DNA of 64,000 nt from Mucilaginibacter tolerans (GTDB lineage Bacteria > Bacteroidota > Bacteroidia > Sphingobacteriales > Sphingobacteriaceae): positions 124,001 through 188,000 of the forward strand of contig NZ_JAUMKB010000009.1 in the NCBI RefSeq assembly GCF_030519375.1, given 5' to 3'. The translations under genes and the position numbers were made by a program. The notes beneath the pieces were generated by a model, which was given only the letters and a program-made list of their open reading frames with translations, made no database searches and was not told the DNA's origin. Shown here in pieces: positions 36,393 through 45,855 of the stretch; position 1 is the stretch's first letter; each line of letters begins with the position of its first letter.

Positions 36393-36438
36393 TGTCACGT
36401 CCGTCACGCACCACGGGGTCCCCGTGACGGACGTGACA
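36393..36438. repeat. Perfect 16-bp inverted repeat of the GTCC family
   Basis: TGTCACGTCCGTCACG (36393-36408) and its exact reverse complement (36423-36438) enclose 14 bases. Inside, ACGGGG-T-CCCCGT is a second, shorter palindrome. This is the best-preserved member of the family. It lies between the lipoprotein and phosphatase genes, which diverge, so it is not simply a terminator. Confidence 0.85.
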
Positions 36439-36495
36439 CTCAATTCAACTCAATCAACTTATTCAAGTTAATCAACCACTCACTATCTTTACATC

Positions 36496-36945
36496 ATGAG
36501 CGACATCTACAACTTCAAACAGGTATCTGGTCTGCTGGCATGTGCTGGTCAACCACGTGAAGGGCAACTGCAAAGTATAGCCGATGATGGGTACCAGGTT
36601 GTTATTAATCTTGGTTTATCAGATGGCAAATATGCTTTGGCTGACGAAGCGGCATCGGTTGCTAAATTGGGATTAGCGTATCACCAACTGCCGATTATTT
36701 TTGACAATCCGCAGTTGAGCGAGTTGATTGATTTTATCAAGCTGATGAATGAGCATAGCCATCAAAAGACATTGGTGCATTGTGCTGCTAATTACCGTGC
36801 ATCAGCATTTACTGGCTTATACCTTTTTTCTGCTGATATTTTAAGTCAGGATGAAATGCAAGGGTTTATTGAAGATGTATGGCAACCTGATGGAATATGG
36901 CAGCAGTTTATTGATGATGCTGTGGAATGGTTGGAGAGTAGTTGA
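36496..36945 (+). CDS. Small protein tyrosine/dual-specificity phosphatase-like protein
   Basis: The 149-residue cytosolic protein has the CX5R phosphatase loop HCAANYRAS (about residues 95-103) after a buried strand (KTLVHC). The fold cues (YQVVINLGLSDG, KLGLAYHQLPI) match the BLH/DSP-like phosphatases. The usual general-acid Asp is not obvious. The substrate is unknown. CAACTCAATCAAC-type words flank the gene on both sides in opposite orientation, and TATCTTTA, close to a -7 element, lies four bases before the ATG. Confidence 0.88.
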   Translation: MSDIYNFKQVSGLLACAGQPREGQLQSIADDGYQVVINLGLSDGKYALADEAASVAKLGLAYHQLPIIFDNPQLSELIDFIKLMNEHSHQKTLVHCAANYRASAFTGLYLFSADILSQDEMQGFIEDVWQPDGIWQQFIDDAVEWLESS

Positions 36946-37148
36946 TTAGGTTGATTGAGTTAGATTAAGTTGATCGGGTTATCAACTGCTAAGATTAAAT
37001 TTTCAAATTGAAATTTTAATAATACTTCCCCATCACCATATCATCATATGATAATATTTGGCTTGCTGTGTAGTAGAGATAGAAAGGAGATCGGATTATT
37101 ACAAATATACAAATAATTATTTATTTGTAAAGAATTTTATTTAATAAT

Positions 37149-37197
37149 CCGTTTTGTCCGTCCGTTTTTGAGCACCAGTAGCCGTGAGACAAAACGG
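37149..37197. repeat. GTCC-family palindrome A before leuS
   Basis: CCGTTTTGTC (37149-37158) and GACAAAACGG (37188-37197) are exact 10-base inverted arms. The flanking bases continue as GTCCGTCCG and ACAAGG. Confidence 0.75.
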
Positions 37198-37301
37198 ACA
37201 AGGTTATTCGATACAAGAGTTTGTCTGGTTTGTATTATCGCTGTCTATACAAAAAAACGGACGGACATTTACCGGCATAAGCATTGCTCTCTGTTGTGTA
37301 C

Positions 37302-37349
37302 TGTCATGTCTGTCACGCTGTGCCTATGCAGTGAGACAGTGCGTGACAG
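37302..37349. repeat. GTCC-family palindrome B before leuS
   Basis: CTGTCACGC (37310-37318) and GCGTGACAG (37341-37349) are exact arms. The left side begins with the 19-base TGTCATGTCTGTCACGCTG (37302-37320), which recurs as a direct repeat at 37361-37379. Confidence 0.75.
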
Positions 37350-37360
37350 TTTCTTCAGGG

Positions 37361-37406
37361 TGTCATGTCTGTCACGCTGGACAGGTCTCCCGTGACGGAC
37401 ATGACA
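37361..37406. repeat. GTCC-family palindrome C before leuS
   Basis: TGTCATGTCTGTCACG (37361-37376) and CGTGACGGACATGACA (37391-37406) pair over 16 bases with one G-T pair. It has the same arm length, the same 14-base loop and nearly the same sequence as the element at 36393-36438. Confidence 0.8.
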
Positions 37407-37510
37407 CTCGCTTAACCCTATCAACCACTTAACCACTTAACCATTCAACTAAGTCAACTAATTCAGCCATTTTTCTTAATTTCGCAACCTCAAACGCGAA
37501 TCTATTACCA

Positions 37511-40315
37511 ATGGACTACCAATTTAAAGATATAGAGCAAAAGTGGCAGCAGTTTTGGGCCGAAAATCAAACCTTTAAGGCTGATAACAACTCTGCCAAA
37601 CCCAAGTATTATGTGTTGGATATGTTCCCCTATCCGTCAGGTGCAGGGCTGCATGTGGGGCATCCGCTGGGTTATATCGCTTCTGATATTTTTGCGCGCT
37701 ATAAGCGTTTGCGTGGCTTTAACGTGCTGCACCCTATGGGCTACGACAGCTTTGGCTTACCTGCCGAGCAGTACGCCATTCAAACCGGGCAGCATCCCGC
37801 TATTACTACCGAGACCAACATTGCTACCTACCGTCGTCAGTTGGATCAGATCGGATTTTCATTCGACTGGAGCCGAGAAGTACGCACCAGTTCCCCTGAT
37901 TTTTACAAGTGGACGCAGTGGATATTTATGCAGTTGTTTAACTCGTGGTATAATAAATCTGCGGATAAAGCTGAATCAATAGATAAGTTGGTTAAACATT
38001 TTGAGCAGAGTGGGTCTGCCGGTGTAAATGCGGCCAGTGATGAAGAAGTATTGACCTTTACTGCCGCCGAGTGGAAAGCGATGAGCAACCAGGCGCAACA
38101 GGAAGAACTGTTAAAATACCGCCTTACTTATCTGCGCGAAAGTACGGTAAACTGGTGTGCCGCATTAGGTACTGTATTGGCTAACGATGAAGTGAAAGAC
38201 GGCTTCAGCGAGCGTGGCGGTTATCCCGTTGAGCAAAAGAAAATGATGCAGTGGAGCATGCGTATCACCGCCTATTCCGAGCGTTTACTGCAAGGTTTGG
38301 ATACCATCGACTGGCCCGAACCTTTGAAAGAAATGCAACGCAACTGGATAGGTAAGAGCGTTGGTGCGAGTGTAAAGTTCCCGATAAATAAAAACGCTGA
38401 CCACTTACCACTCACCACGCACGACTATATTGAAGTGTTTACTACGAGAGTTGACACCATTTTCGGTGTTACCTTTTTGGTACTCGCTCCTGAGCATGAG
38501 TTAGTGCCCGCATTAACTACGCCTGAGCAAAAGGCTGTGGTAGATGCTTACGTGGCACAAAGCAAAAAGAAATCGGAGCTGGACCGTATGTCGGATACCA
38601 AAACCGTATCGGGCGCTTTTACAGGCGGTTATGTGATCAACCCGGTGAACCATGAATTAGTGCCTATTTTTATAGCCGACTATGTTTTGGCGGGATACGG
38701 CACAGGCGCGGTAATGGCAGTACCATCAGGCGATCAGCGTGACTATTTGTTTGCTAAGCACTTTAATTTACCGATAGTACCGATCATCGACATACAAAAC
38801 ATCGACACTGAAGCCGACCCAACCAAAGAGGGAGCTTATATCAACTCCGACTTTATGAACGGGTTGAACTATAAGGATGGAACAGCTAAAGTAATCGAAT
38901 TCCTCGAAAGCAAAGGCGCAGGCAAAGCTAAAGTAAACTTCAGGATGCGCGATGCCATATTCGGCCGTCAGCGTTACTGGGGTGAGCCAGTTCCTGTTTA
39001 CTTTAAGGACAATCTTCCTCATTTGATTGAGGAGAAGGATTTGCCGCTCATATTACCTGAAGTAGATAAATATTTACCTACTGAAACAGGGGAACCACCT
39101 TTAGCAAGGGCTACAAACTGGAAACACGCGGACGGTGCATACGAACACTCCACCATGCCGGGCTGGGCTGGCTCAAGCTGGTACTGGTACCGCTACATGG
39201 ATGCGCAAAACGATAAAGAGTTTGCATCACAAAAAGCAATTGAATATTGGAAGGATGTCGATCTGTACATCGGAGGGTCAGAACATGCTACCGGTCACCT
39301 CTTATACAGTCGTTTCTGGAACAAGTTTTTAAAGGATATGAACCTTGTGGTGGAAGAAGAGCCGTTTAAAAAGCTCATCAACCAGGGGATGATACAAGGT
39401 CGGAGTAATTTTGTATACAGATTGATAGATGATGGGGGACGTGGGACAAATACCTTTGTCTCGCATGGTTTGATCAAACAATATAAAACATATCCATTGC
39501 ACGTGGATGTGAATATTGTTGAGAATGATATTCTTGACACCAACAAATTCAAACAATGGCGCGATGATTTTCAGGATGCAGAATTCATTCTTGAAAACGG
39601 TAAATACATCTGCGGTGTGGAGATCGAGAAGATGTCGAAATCCAAGTTCAACGTAGTCAACCCGGATGACCTGATCGCTCGTTATGGTGCCGATACATTG
39701 CGCATGTACGAAATGTTCCTCGGACCATTAGAGCAAAGCAAACCGTGGAACACGAACGGTATCGAAGGCGTATTCAAGTTCCTGCGCAAGTTCTGGAAGC
39801 TTTTCCATGATGAGCAGTTCAACTTCAGGGTATCGGCAGATGCACCTACTAAGGCTGAATTGAAATCATTACATAAGATCATCCGCAAGGTAGAAGAAGA
39901 TATTGATCGTTTCTCGTTCAATACCTCAGTCTCCAGCTTTATGATCGCCGTAAATGAGCTGACCGACCTGAAATGCAACAAAAGGGCTATCCTTCAGGAT
40001 TTGGTAGTGGTATTGTCTTCTTATGCGCCACATATCTGCGAGGAGCTTTGGGTATTGCTTGGCAATCAAGCAGGTACGTTATCTTATGCAGCCTATCCAA
40101 AGTTTAATCCGGAATATTTGATCGAGGATGAGTTTGCCTACCCTATTTCTATCAACGGCAAAATGAAAATGAACCTGAATATTTCATTAAGCCTTGATCC
40201 TCCTGCCATCGAAAACGTGGTAGTTGGCAATGCTGATGTACAAAAATACCTGGACGGCAAAGCGCCTAAAAAGGTGATCGTGGTTAAGGGCAGGATTGTG
40301 AATATTGTGGTGTAA
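37511..40315 (+). CDS. leuS: Leucyl-tRNA synthetase
   Basis: LeuS charges tRNA-Leu with leucine. The 934-residue protein has the class I HIGH-type motif in [16 protein letters not shown] (about 38-53). A CP1 editing domain lies near 230-420 (including [22 protein letters not shown]), followed by the [13 protein letters not shown] catalytic-core segment. [15 protein letters not shown] (the KMSKS loop, about 707) and the anticodon-binding and C-terminal domains complete it. Length is normal for Bacteroidota. Confidence 0.99.
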   Translation: MDYQFKDIEQKWQQFWAENQTFKADNNSAKPKYYVLDMFPYPSGAGLHVGHPLGYIASDIFARYKRLRGFNVLHPMGYDSFGLPAEQYAIQTGQHPAITTETNIATYRRQLDQIGFSFDWSREVRTSSPDFYKWTQWIFMQLFNSWYNKSADKAESIDKLVKHFEQSGSAGVNAASDEEVLTFTAAEWKAMSNQAQQEELLKYRLTYLRESTVNWCAALGTVLANDEVKDGFSERGGYPVEQKKMMQWSMRITAYSERLLQGLDTIDWPEPLKEMQRNWIGKSVGASVKFPINKNADHLPLTTHDYIEVFTTRVDTIFGVTFLVLAPEHELVPALTTPEQKAVVDAYVAQSKKKSELDRMSDTKTVSGAFTGGYVINPVNHELVPIFIADYVLAGYGTGAVMAVPSGDQRDYLFAKHFNLPIVPIIDIQNIDTEADPTKEGAYINSDFMNGLNYKDGTAKVIEFLESKGAGKAKVNFRMRDAIFGRQRYWGEPVPVYFKDNLPHLIEEKDLPLILPEVDKYLPTETGEPPLARATNWKHADGAYEHSTMPGWAGSSWYWYRYMDAQNDKEFASQKAIEYWKDVDLYIGGSEHATGHLLYSRFWNKFLKDMNLVVEEEPFKKLINQGMIQGRSNFVYRLIDDGGRGTNTFVSHGLIKQYKTYPLHVDVNIVENDILDTNKFKQWRDDFQDAEFILENGKYICGVEIEKMSKSKFNVVNPDDLIARYGADTLRMYEMFLGPLEQSKPWNTNGIEGVFKFLRKFWKLFHDEQFNFRVSADAPTKAELKSLHKIIRKVEEDIDRFSFNTSVSSFMIAVNELTDLKCNKRAILQDLVVVLSSYAPHICEELWVLLGNQAGTLSYAAYPKFNPEYLIEDEFAYPISINGKMKMNLNISLSLDPPAIENVVVGNADVQKYLDGKAPKKVIVVKGRIVNIVV

Positions 40316-40705
40316 ATACAAATATCACGTCTAACAAGGGTGTCATGCTGAGGGCATCGAAGCATGGTGGGTAGGGCCTCTACGCACCGCACTTCGACTG
40401 AGCTCAGTGTGACACCCATTTTTCTGGGGTTACACACTACAACGTGAAAAACAAACCTATCATCCGCAATGACGCATGAGATTTTGTTTCACCAACCACT
40501 GTTACAAAATAGAGAACGAAACAAACCCAAACGCTTTTAAGATCTTTGTCCAATTTGTCACAGCACAATTGTTATACCCCAACGGACGGACACCCTTTAT
40601 TTACTCACGTAACGAATAAGTGACAAAAGGGTTAATGGCAGAAAAATGAGCTTTCCGCTGTAACATTTACACTAATTTCGCCTCCAATTACGAAAATGAT
40701 TTGAA
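40316..40705. other. 390-base region between leuS and the TonB-dependent receptor gene
   Basis: The region contains the GTCATGCTGAG repeat (40338-40417). A half-preserved GTCC element with CAACGGACGGACACCC (about 40580-40595) comes next, then TAATTTCG (40673-40680), one mismatch from the -7 consensus, 25 bases before the next ATG. No ORF is supported. Confidence 0.7.
40338..40417. repeat. GTCATGCTGAG inverted repeat after leuS
   Basis: GGGTGTCATGCTGAG (40338-40352) and CTCAGTGTGACACCC (40403-40417) pair over 15 bases with two mismatches. An inner pair, TCGAAG (40358-40363) and CTTCGA (40392-40397), extends the fold. I recall this sequence as common in Bacteroidota intergenic DNA. It could end the leuS transcript. 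Confidence 0.75.
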
Positions 40706-43237
40706 ATGAAACGTATACTTTTACTTTTTGCAATAATATTATCAACGGTACTTACAGCCAAAGCGCAGCTTGGTGGTGTAGGTGGCGGCTCATCTATAGT
40801 GGGGAAGGTATCGGGCATACTAATCGACTCTGTTTCCAAAAAACCTTTGGATTATGCTTCTGTAAGCATTTTCCGCGCAACAGGTACTTCTCCAATCAAT
40901 GGCGTACTGACTGACGAAAAAGGCGGCTTTAAGCTCGAAGGGCTTCACCCGGGCAGTTATAAGCTGAGAATTACCTATGTAGGTTATCCGGATAAGTTTG
41001 TTACCGGCGTTGTTACCACCGACTCCAAACCTGATAAAAACATGGGTACTATTGTGGTTGCACCGAGCGCAAAGTCGCTGAAGGGTGTTGAGATCACTGG
41101 TACAGCAGCATTGGTAGAGAACAAAATAGACAAGATTGTATACAATGCTGAAAAAGACCTTACCGCCGCAGGTGGTAATGCCAGCGATGTGCTGCAAAAA
41201 GTGCCCCTGGTAGCGGTAGATATGAATGGTAACGTTTCGATACGCGGTGACCAGAACGTACGTGTACTGATCAATGGTAAGCCAACAGGCGCTTCCTCTG
41301 CCAGTTTATCGGACGTGTTGAAAACCATTCCTGCCGATCAGATCAAAAGCATCGAGGTGATCACCTCACCATCGGCAAAATACGATGCAGAAGGTTCGGC
41401 AGGTATTATCAACATCATTACCAAGCAAAAGAATATGACTGGCATCAGCGGTTCAATTAGCGGTGGTGTAGGTACCCGTCAGAACAATGGCAACATGAAC
41501 CTGAACTATAACAAAAACCGTTTTAGCTTGTCGATGAATGCCGGCGGTAACTTAACCTGGCCCCAAACTTCGTTAACGACCTTCAAAAACGAGATTCAGC
41601 GGGATACCGTGCATTTTGCCAACAACTCGAGCGGTTCTACTTATTTGAAAAGACATGGCGCTATAGGCAACGTTTCGATGAACTATGATTTCAATGCTTT
41701 TAACTCTATCCATACCAATATCCGTTTGAACCAGGGTGGTTTTGATCCGACGTCAACTACTCAGAATGATTATATTAATTACATTACACCAGACTCAAAT
41801 AGGCACTATCAAGGCCATAGCCACAGTCACAATACTTTCGGTGGCTTTGACTGGAACCTGGATTATACCCACAAGTTCAAAAAAGAAGGTGAAGAGCTGG
41901 ACATTTCAACCCAATGGAGCCACAGCAAGATCGTTACAGATTACACCAACGATTATTACGGTAACCTCCCTGTAGGTTATGATAACACCCAGAACAATAT
42001 CAATGGTTTAAACAATGAATATACTTTGCAGGTAGATTATACCCTTCCTGTAAGCAAAACCTTTAAATGGGAAGTAGGTGGCAAAGAGATCATCCGTCGT
42101 ATTAACAGTACGTCAGATTTGTTTGATCCGGTTCCTCCGCATTCAGATAATTTTGTATTTGATGACCTGAATTCAAGTAAATACAATTATCACCAGAACG
42201 TAACAGCCGGATACAGTGTGTTTACCATTACCCTGCCAAAATCATGGACCGTCATGGCGGGCTTACGTGATGAATATACAAGTATAGATGGTGCTGCGAC
42301 TTCACAGGCCGAGCAGGATCTCCCACCTGTTAACCAGGGCTACAATACCTTGATACCGAGCTTAACCTTGCAAAAGGCATTAACTTCTACGCAGACCCTC
42401 AAGTTATCGTACAGCAAACGTATTACGCGCCCAAGCTTGCAGTTCCTGAATCCGTATATAAACAAAAACAATATCACAGCTCAGACGGAAGGTAACCCGA
42501 ACCTGTCGGCAGAAGTATCGCAGTCAATCGAGTTGGGATATACTACGTTTATCAAATCGTCGGTTATCAATACTTCGCTCTACTACAGGCATACTGCCGA
42601 CGTGATCGAAAACATTGTAGGTCCGCTTATTACAGCTGATACCAGCGTACATGGTACCTTAACCCAGTATCAGAACGCTACAGTAAATAACTCATTTGGT
42701 TTTAGTTTCTTTGGATCTATCAACCCAATTAAGATACTGACCATCCGTGGTAGCGTGAATGTTTATACCTATCACCCTACACCGTACCCGCAGTATGCGC
42801 TGTTCTTTTCACAGACCGGAACCTACGTACAATACAATGCCTTCCTGATGGCCGAACTTGATTTGAGCAGTGGTTTTATAGCACAGGTTTTTGCCGTAGA
42901 AAACTCTCCTCGGCATACCATTCAGGGTACTAACCCGTCATTCAGTATTCTTGGTGCAGGTGTGCGTAAGCAGTTCATGAAGAAGAAAGCCTCTATCGGT
43001 ATCAATACATTGGAGCCGTTTAATAAGTACAAACACTTCGACACCAAGACGGTTAGCACTGGTATTAACCAAAGCAGCACCTTTGCGTTTCCGTTCCGCT
43101 CAGTTGGTTTAACATTTAGCTACAGCTTCGGTAAAACAACTTTCAGCAACCCACAAAAGAAAAAGGGCGTTGATAATGACGACCTGAAACAAGGAGATTC
43201 AGGCTCTCCCGGCAGTGCAGGCCCCGGTAGCAGGTAA
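40706..43237 (+). CDS. TonB-dependent receptor-like outer membrane protein
   Basis: The 843-residue outer-membrane protein has a signal peptide (residues 1-20, ending TAKAQ). A carboxypeptidase-like beta domain follows (about 33-112: SGILIDSVSKKPLDYASVSI). Then come a plug domain (about 140-230: GNASDVLQKVPLVAVDMNG, IKSIEVITSPSAKYDAEGS) and a C-terminal beta-barrel of the outer-membrane beta-barrel family. The tail after the last strand (about 815-843) is a Gly/Ser/Pro-rich extension. No SusD partner is adjacent, so this is probably a stand-alone receptor, perhaps for siderophores, peptides or metals; the ligand is unknown. Confidence 0.94.
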   Translation: MKRILLLFAIILSTVLTAKAQLGGVGGGSSIVGKVSGILIDSVSKKPLDYASVSIFRATGTSPINGVLTDEKGGFKLEGLHPGSYKLRITYVGYPDKFVTGVVTTDSKPDKNMGTIVVAPSAKSLKGVEITGTAALVENKIDKIVYNAEKDLTAAGGNASDVLQKVPLVAVDMNGNVSIRGDQNVRVLINGKPTGASSASLSDVLKTIPADQIKSIEVITSPSAKYDAEGSAGIINIITKQKNMTGISGSISGGVGTRQNNGNMNLNYNKNRFSLSMNAGGNLTWPQTSLTTFKNEIQRDTVHFANNSSGSTYLKRHGAIGNVSMNYDFNAFNSIHTNIRLNQGGFDPTSTTQNDYINYITPDSNRHYQGHSHSHNTFGGFDWNLDYTHKFKKEGEELDISTQWSHSKIVTDYTNDYYGNLPVGYDNTQNNINGLNNEYTLQVDYTLPVSKTFKWEVGGKEIIRRINSTSDLFDPVPPHSDNFVFDDLNSSKYNYHQNVTAGYSVFTITLPKSWTVMAGLRDEYTSIDGAATSQAEQDLPPVNQGYNTLIPSLTLQKALTSTQTLKLSYSKRITRPSLQFLNPYINKNNITAQTEGNPNLSAEVSQSIELGYTTFIKSSVINTSLYYRHTADVIENIVGPLITADTSVHGTLTQYQNATVNNSFGFSFFGSINPIKILTIRGSVNVYTYHPTPYPQYALFFSQTGTYVQYNAFLMAELDLSSGFIAQVFAVENSPRHTIQGTNPSFSILGAGVRKQFMKKKASIGINTLEPFNKYKHFDTKTVSTGINQSSTFAFPFRSVGLTFSYSFGKTTFSNPQKKKGVDNDDLKQGDSGSPGSAGPGSR

Positions 43238-43335
43238 TAAATATTAGATTGTCAATTATATTCAGGTGTGCAGGCGAGTAATCATCTGCACATTTTTTTT
43301 ACACGATTATTGGATTTTAAAGATTAGGGAACATT

Positions 43336-43381
43336 TGTCCGCTGCTGTCACGCAGCACTGGCACCCCGTGACGGACGGACA
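43336..43381. repeat. GTCC-family palindrome after the TonB-dependent receptor gene
   Basis: TGTCCGCTGCTGTCACG (43336-43352) and CGTGACGGACGGACA (43367-43381) pair with a two-base bulge. Loop length is 14 as in the copies at 36393 and 37361. It sits between convergent genes. Confidence 0.75.
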
Positions 43382-43387
43382 CCTCAA

Positions 43388-45199
43388 TTACGATTCGACA
43401 TTGATACCTATTTGCTTTAAGAGAAGAGAAGCATTAAAGGTCTTGCATTCACCATGTTTGATCTTGTAATCGAACAGCATCTCACCATCTTTTACCTGTA
43501 TATCGAAATAAAAATTGCGGATATAATCCGGGTATTGTTTCTCTAATTCTGCTATCTGCAGGTCGTGTGTAGCCACCATCCCCACTCCTTTTTTGCCGAT
43601 TAACTGCTGTATCACTGCTTTTGAACCGAGATATTTATCAACCGAATTGGTTCCGCGCAGCATTTCATCTATCAGGAAAAATATTTTGGCATCACTATCA
43701 ACGGCAGCGAGCAATAGCTGTAAACGGTCGAGCTCCGCCTTAAAAGTGGAGGTACTTTCATTCAGTGAGTCCTTAATCCGCATGTAACTCAGCACAGTCA
43801 TCACCGACACCCGCATCGACTCGGCGCAAACGGGTGCACCAGATAAAGCCAATACGATATTGATACCTATCGTTCTAAGGAAAGTGCTTTTTCCGGCCAT
43901 ATTAGAGCCGGTGATAATATCGATCTTATGAGTATCCGTCAGTTCATAATCATTAGCTACTCGCTGATTAACCGGGATTAAAGGATGAGCGATCTGTTTT
44001 GCAGCTATGGTATAAGTTTCACTTTCAACTATCTCAGGGAAGCACCAATCTGGATAATTGATGCGCATGCTTGCCAGGCTAATGAGCGCTTCATACTCAG
44101 CTATTACATCAAAAGCTTCTTCCAGGCTCTGCTGGTTATTTTTCTTCCAGTTTTCAATGGCGATCACCATTCGTATATCCCAGAGGAAAAAGGTATTGAG
44201 TATAAAACTGGCCACCACGTTTAAACGATAATTCAGTTTATTGATGAGCTTGGATAGTTCCTCTACCCGCACAGAGATCGCCTCAGTTTCGGTATGCTTA
44301 ATTCTTCCTGATTGTGTTTTTAAATAAGCGGATTCCCATTGTTCATTCTCGATACTCTTAAAGGCGGATACAAAGTGTTTTAAAGACTCCCCTATTTTCC
44401 CTGCTATCAGGTCGGTCTTTTTGACGGTCTTTGTCTGTGATAGAACGATTCTCACATTTACTAAAGCCAATAGCCCTGCGAAATAGCGTAAGGGGGTATA
44501 AAAAATGGCGACTATAATCACGCTGAGCAGCAAATAAGGGGCGACCTTACTATAGTAGGCCAGCCATTTCTGGTCTTCCAGTTCAATCGGGATCTTTAAA
44601 TATTCAAGCAGGTTTTTTATTTGTTCTTTCTGTTGTTTTATGGAGAATACCAGGTGGCTCTGGATGTCAATCCGCCAATTATTTTTTGAACCGATCTCGC
44701 TCACAGCTTGTTGGCGTAACAGAATAGCATTTTTAGATTCAGGTGCATTCAGCCATTTAGCAAGCTTGGCAATGCCCGGGAAAGTTGCAGCGCGGTTGAT
44801 CAGTTGAAAGAGTGAGCCATCACCGAATATATCAAGGTCTGAAGTGTAATTGTGTTTATCATTTACAAACCATCGACCATTATGATAGATATTGGTTCGG
44901 GTAGTAATGCTTCCTATTTCATTCTCGTTTACCGTTTTTACATTCTGAAAATAGTTTTTTAATACTTCAAATTGGCTTTGCTTATTTATAACCCATGCAA
45001 AACAAAGGCTCAATGTTACCAGCGAAAGCATGATGATCGTGAAATCATCCAAACTAACACCTATACATATTGATACGATAAACAGAGCAAAAATGCCCAG
45101 CCGGTAAAGGGAATAGGTATTCAGGAGTTCCTTGTATTTATTACCTTGCTCTGCTGCTGCATTAACCCTGTTTTGATAATCGCCTATGATATGTTCCAC
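43388..45199 (-). CDS. MutS-like ATPase with membrane helices
   Basis: The 603-residue protein has hydrophobic segments near the N-terminus (about 33-72) and near 210-245. A lever-like helical region leads to a C-terminal MutS-type ABC ATPase: Walker A TGSNMAGKSTFLRTIG, DEMLRGTNSVDKYLGSKA and VATHDLQIAELE. It lacks the MutS mismatch-recognition domain. Bacteroidota proteins of this type are labelled MutS-related, and their role is unclear. It is divergent from rlmH. Confidence 0.88.
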   Translation of the reverse strand: MEHIIGDYQNRVNAAAEQGNKYKELLNTYSLYRLGIFALFIVSICIGVSLDDFTIIMLSLVTLSLCFAWVINKQSQFEVLKNYFQNVKTVNENEIGSITTRTNIYHNGRWFVNDKHNYTSDLDIFGDGSLFQLINRAATFPGIAKLAKWLNAPESKNAILLRQQAVSEIGSKNNWRIDIQSHLVFSIKQQKEQIKNLLEYLKIPIELEDQKWLAYYSKVAPYLLLSVIIVAIFYTPLRYFAGLLALVNVRIVLSQTKTVKKTDLIAGKIGESLKHFVSAFKSIENEQWESAYLKTQSGRIKHTETEAISVRVEELSKLINKLNYRLNVVASFILNTFFLWDIRMVIAIENWKKNNQQSLEEAFDVIAEYEALISLASMRINYPDWCFPEIVESETYTIAAKQIAHPLIPVNQRVANDYELTDTHKIDIITGSNMAGKSTFLRTIGINIVLALSGAPVCAESMRVSVMTVLSYMRIKDSLNESTSTFKAELDRLQLLLAAVDSDAKIFFLIDEMLRGTNSVDKYLGSKAVIQQLIGKKGVGMVATHDLQIAELEKQYPDYIRNFYFDIQVKDGEMLFDYKIKHGECKTFNASLLLKQIGINVES

Positions 45200-45209
45200 T
45201 GATTTATTT

Positions 45210-45217
45210 TAATTTTG
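45210..45217 (+). promoter_or_regulatory. -7 promoter element of rlmH
   Basis: TAATTTTG matches TAnnTTTG exactly, 57 bases before the preferred ATG at 45275, in the 75-base space beside the MutS-like gene. Confidence 0.5.
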
Positions 45218-45274
45218 ATGTTGAAATGTGATAAGTATTGTAGCATTTCGGCTTTACAACTTTACAACAAAAAA

Positions 45275-45748
45275 ATGAAAATCACCCTGCTGATAGTTGG
45301 CAAAACAGAGGATGCTTATTTAAAGGAAGGGATTGATAAATACCTGAAGCGGCTAAAGTATTACGCCAAAGTCGAAGTCGTTGAAATCGCCGAGTTAAAA
45401 AACACCAAAGCGCTAACCGAGCAACAGCAAAAAGCGAAGGAGGCTGAACTGATCCTCAAAAAAATAACGGCGATTGATTATGTGATATTGCTGGATGAAA
45501 AAGGTATAGAATTATCTTCAGCGCAATTTGCAGCTTACATTGATAAAAAAGCAGTCGGCTCTGTCGCTAACCTTGTTTTTATTGTAGGCGGACCATACGG
45601 TTTTGACCAAACTGTTTATCTGCGGGCTAACGATAAACTTTCTCTATCGCGTATGACGTTTTCGCACCAGATGGTACGTTTATTTTTTGTTGAACAGCTT
45701 TATCGCGCTTTTACTATCATTAAAGGTGAGCCTTATCACCACCCCTGA
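45275..45748 (+). CDS. rlmH: RlmH, 23S rRNA pseudouridine-1915 N3-methyltransferase
   Basis: RlmH methylates the pseudouridine at position 1915 of 23S rRNA in the assembled ribosome. The 157-residue SPOUT enzyme shows ILLDEKGIELSSAQFA, FIVGGPYGF (SAM-binding knot) and LSLSRMTFSHQMVRLFFVEQLYRAFTI. The ending GEPYHHP is diagnostic. The frame extends to 45215, but MKITLLIVGKTEDAYL at 45275 is the family's usual start. Confidence 0.97.
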   Translation: MKITLLIVGKTEDAYLKEGIDKYLKRLKYYAKVEVVEIAELKNTKALTEQQQKAKEAELILKKITAIDYVILLDEKGIELSSAQFAAYIDKKAVGSVANLVFIVGGPYGFDQTVYLRANDKLSLSRMTFSHQMVRLFFVEQLYRAFTIIKGEPYHHP

Positions 45749-45829
45749 CTAAAAAGACAAAATCGTCAGGATTTTGTAAAATACGCATTGTTGGGTGATG
45801 CGAAATGCATTTTGTAACTACTGGTTACT

Positions 45830-45837
45830 TAATTTTG
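45830..45837 (+). promoter_or_regulatory. -7 promoter element of the LpxO-like gene
   Basis: TAATTTTG matches TAnnTTTG exactly, 18 bases before the ATG at 45856. Confidence 0.45.
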
Positions 45838-45855
45838 TGATAAATCCCCTATGAC

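Larger units (their letters stand above)
36946..37510. other. 565-base repeat-filled region before leuS
   Basis: No gene is supported. The ORFs here arise from the repeats themselves. The region contains inverted word arrays around 36944-36985 and 37425-37465 (CAACTAAGTCAAC-type) and at least three palindromes of the GTCC family (37149-37197, 37310-37349, 37361-37406). It also has a partial copy (AAAACGGACGGACA, 37256-37266) and a -7-like TAATTTCG (37477-37484), 26 bases before leuS. Confidence 0.75.

Noticed and set aside
37168..37432. Two overlapping plus-strand frames of 75-82 codons before leuS
   Set aside because: They lie entirely within the palindromic repeats and arise from them; high Cys and Arg content with no fold cues.
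45215..45274. Longer start for rlmH
   Set aside because: The added 20 residues overlap the -7 element and do not match the conserved RlmH N-terminus MKITLLIVGK.
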